This document shows, piece by piece, positions 63,101 to 64,000 of a stretch of 64,000 bases of DNA. Numbering within the stretch: position 1 is the first letter of the stretch; every line of letters begins with the position of its first letter. Location of the stretch: assembly GCA_011009095.1 (NCBI GenBank), contig VTPC01005348.1:16463-80462 (forward strand), written 5' to 3'. The position numbers and the translations under genes are program-made. The notes under the pieces were generated by a model that did not search any database, was not told the origin of the DNA, and saw only the letters and a list, made by a program, of their open reading frames with translations. This DNA is from Ignelater luminosus (taxonomy: Eukaryota; Arthropoda; Insecta; Coleoptera; Elateridae).

Positions 63101-64000
63101 TGAACAACAATACGTATCGATATTTGCATAGCAAACTACCAAACGAAAAAAGAGCTGAGGTAACATTTATGGGAATGCGATGAAAGGGAGAATTGCCACG
63201 TCTGTTTACACGAAAAAGAACAAGGAAATAGTAAAGCAGTGCCCTCACAAAGGAAGACTTAATTGCCGGTAATAGATTTACTGGTTTTAAACTTATGTTA
63301 TAATTGGAACCGCGACAGTCAATTTAAATAGCCGATGCAGTCCGTGATATGGTACATATATGGGGTCGTTTTGATGACATAAGCAGAGAATGATAGACAA
63401 TCAACACCTATTATAGAACTTGATAGGTGAGAATTTTGGTTAATAGCTGGAATTGGAATCAGGGGTTATGTTATGGCAAGGAATTATTGTCGAGTATGTT
63501 CTCCAGGTGCAAAGGTAAATTGTAAACACGGACAAGAATTTTATCGTGAAATACTAAGGAACTTGCATACCTCATTGCAGAGTTGGTAGATTCTAAAAAA
63601 TCAGCTTTTATAGGTTGTCTTCTATTTGCTAAGAAACCACAATTAATATAATCTAGCTGCATCGCTAAATTAAGTAGAATGTTGTAGCATCACTTCAGTT
63701 TATAATGCAAAAATAGAATCTTAAAAAAGGTAATCCCTAGCTAGTTGACACTGAAGTGTAAATGTGGGAACGGCTACTCTACATTCTTGTGAAGAAACGT
63801 TAATACTAATGTGACTATCAGTACTGAGACTGTTCTCACTCAAAACCTATACCTAATTTTCATAGCCGTTCTTTCTTCGTAAAATTAGAGCAAACCAAGT
63901 AGTGCACCATGATTTTTTTTGAAATATTAATTTTCTGTTACATACATACTATGCGTTGCAGAAGCAGTTCTTGATCTTCTGATCTTCATTATTGCATATT
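60176..64000. other. intergenic stretch to the right edge, nothing recognised
   Basis: AT-rich. It contains a short perfect hairpin (62296-62321) and several frames of 60-85 codons (61991-62245, 63021-63248, 63471-63662) without any identifiable domain. No gene is called. Confidence 0.6.
62296..62321. repeat. 10-bp perfect hairpin
   Basis: CTTATTTATC, a 6-nt loop ATAAAA, then GATAAATAAG. It is AT-rich and isolated; it may be chance or the tip of an unrecognised element. Confidence 0.5.

Overview
This is AT-rich, intron-dominated insect nuclear DNA. One host gene can be recognised: a nicotinic acetylcholine receptor alpha subunit on the minus strand, best matched to insect nAChR alpha4. Six coding exons lie in the window, at 43972-44044, 43705-43901, 15790-15899, 15304-15484, 8494-8650 and 2200-2503. 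They join in frame and encode about 340 residues: signal peptide, ligand-binding domain, Cys-loop, vicinal-cysteine loop C and transmembrane segments M1-M3. The M3-M4 loop and M4 lie beyond the left edge. Intron 2 is 27.8 kb and intron 1 only 70 bp, with a GC-AG rather than GT-AG boundary. A large-intron insect such as a beetle would fit, but the order is not provable from this sequence.

Almost everything else recognisable is mobile DNA at various stages of decay. Inside the introns: a BED-finger hAT element (11861-13934, intron 4); in intron 2 a non-autonomous hAT with GTACTT-rich ends (23628-24560), a second decayed hAT (33160-35200) carrying what looks like a nested Penelope-like 3' fragment, and two non-LTR retrotransposon remnants of one family (about 28910-30850 and 39060-40900). 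Upstream of the gene: a small TA-flanked MITE (44379-44549), a gag-like 98-codon reading frame (44878-45174), a mariner with perfect 30-bp ends (45663-46944), two more LINE remnants (about 48100-49420 and 54440-55410), a 242-bp hAT MITE (50023-50264), and several inverted-repeat elements.

The most unusual structure is 58297-59107, an approximately 811-bp near-palindrome that could fold along its whole length. Its terminal motif TATACAGGGTGT recurs at the ends of two otherwise different inverted-repeat elements (25471-26023 and 50706-51444). In the receptor gene the points of interest are a loop A phenylalanine where alpha subunits usually carry tyrosine, the GC donor of intron 1, upstream start codons including a start-stop (ATGTAA), and a single visible copy of the exon that is duplicated for alternative splicing in some insect alpha4 genes.

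No tRNA, rRNA, CRISPR array or complete second host gene was identified. Long intronic and intergenic stretches hold nothing I can name.
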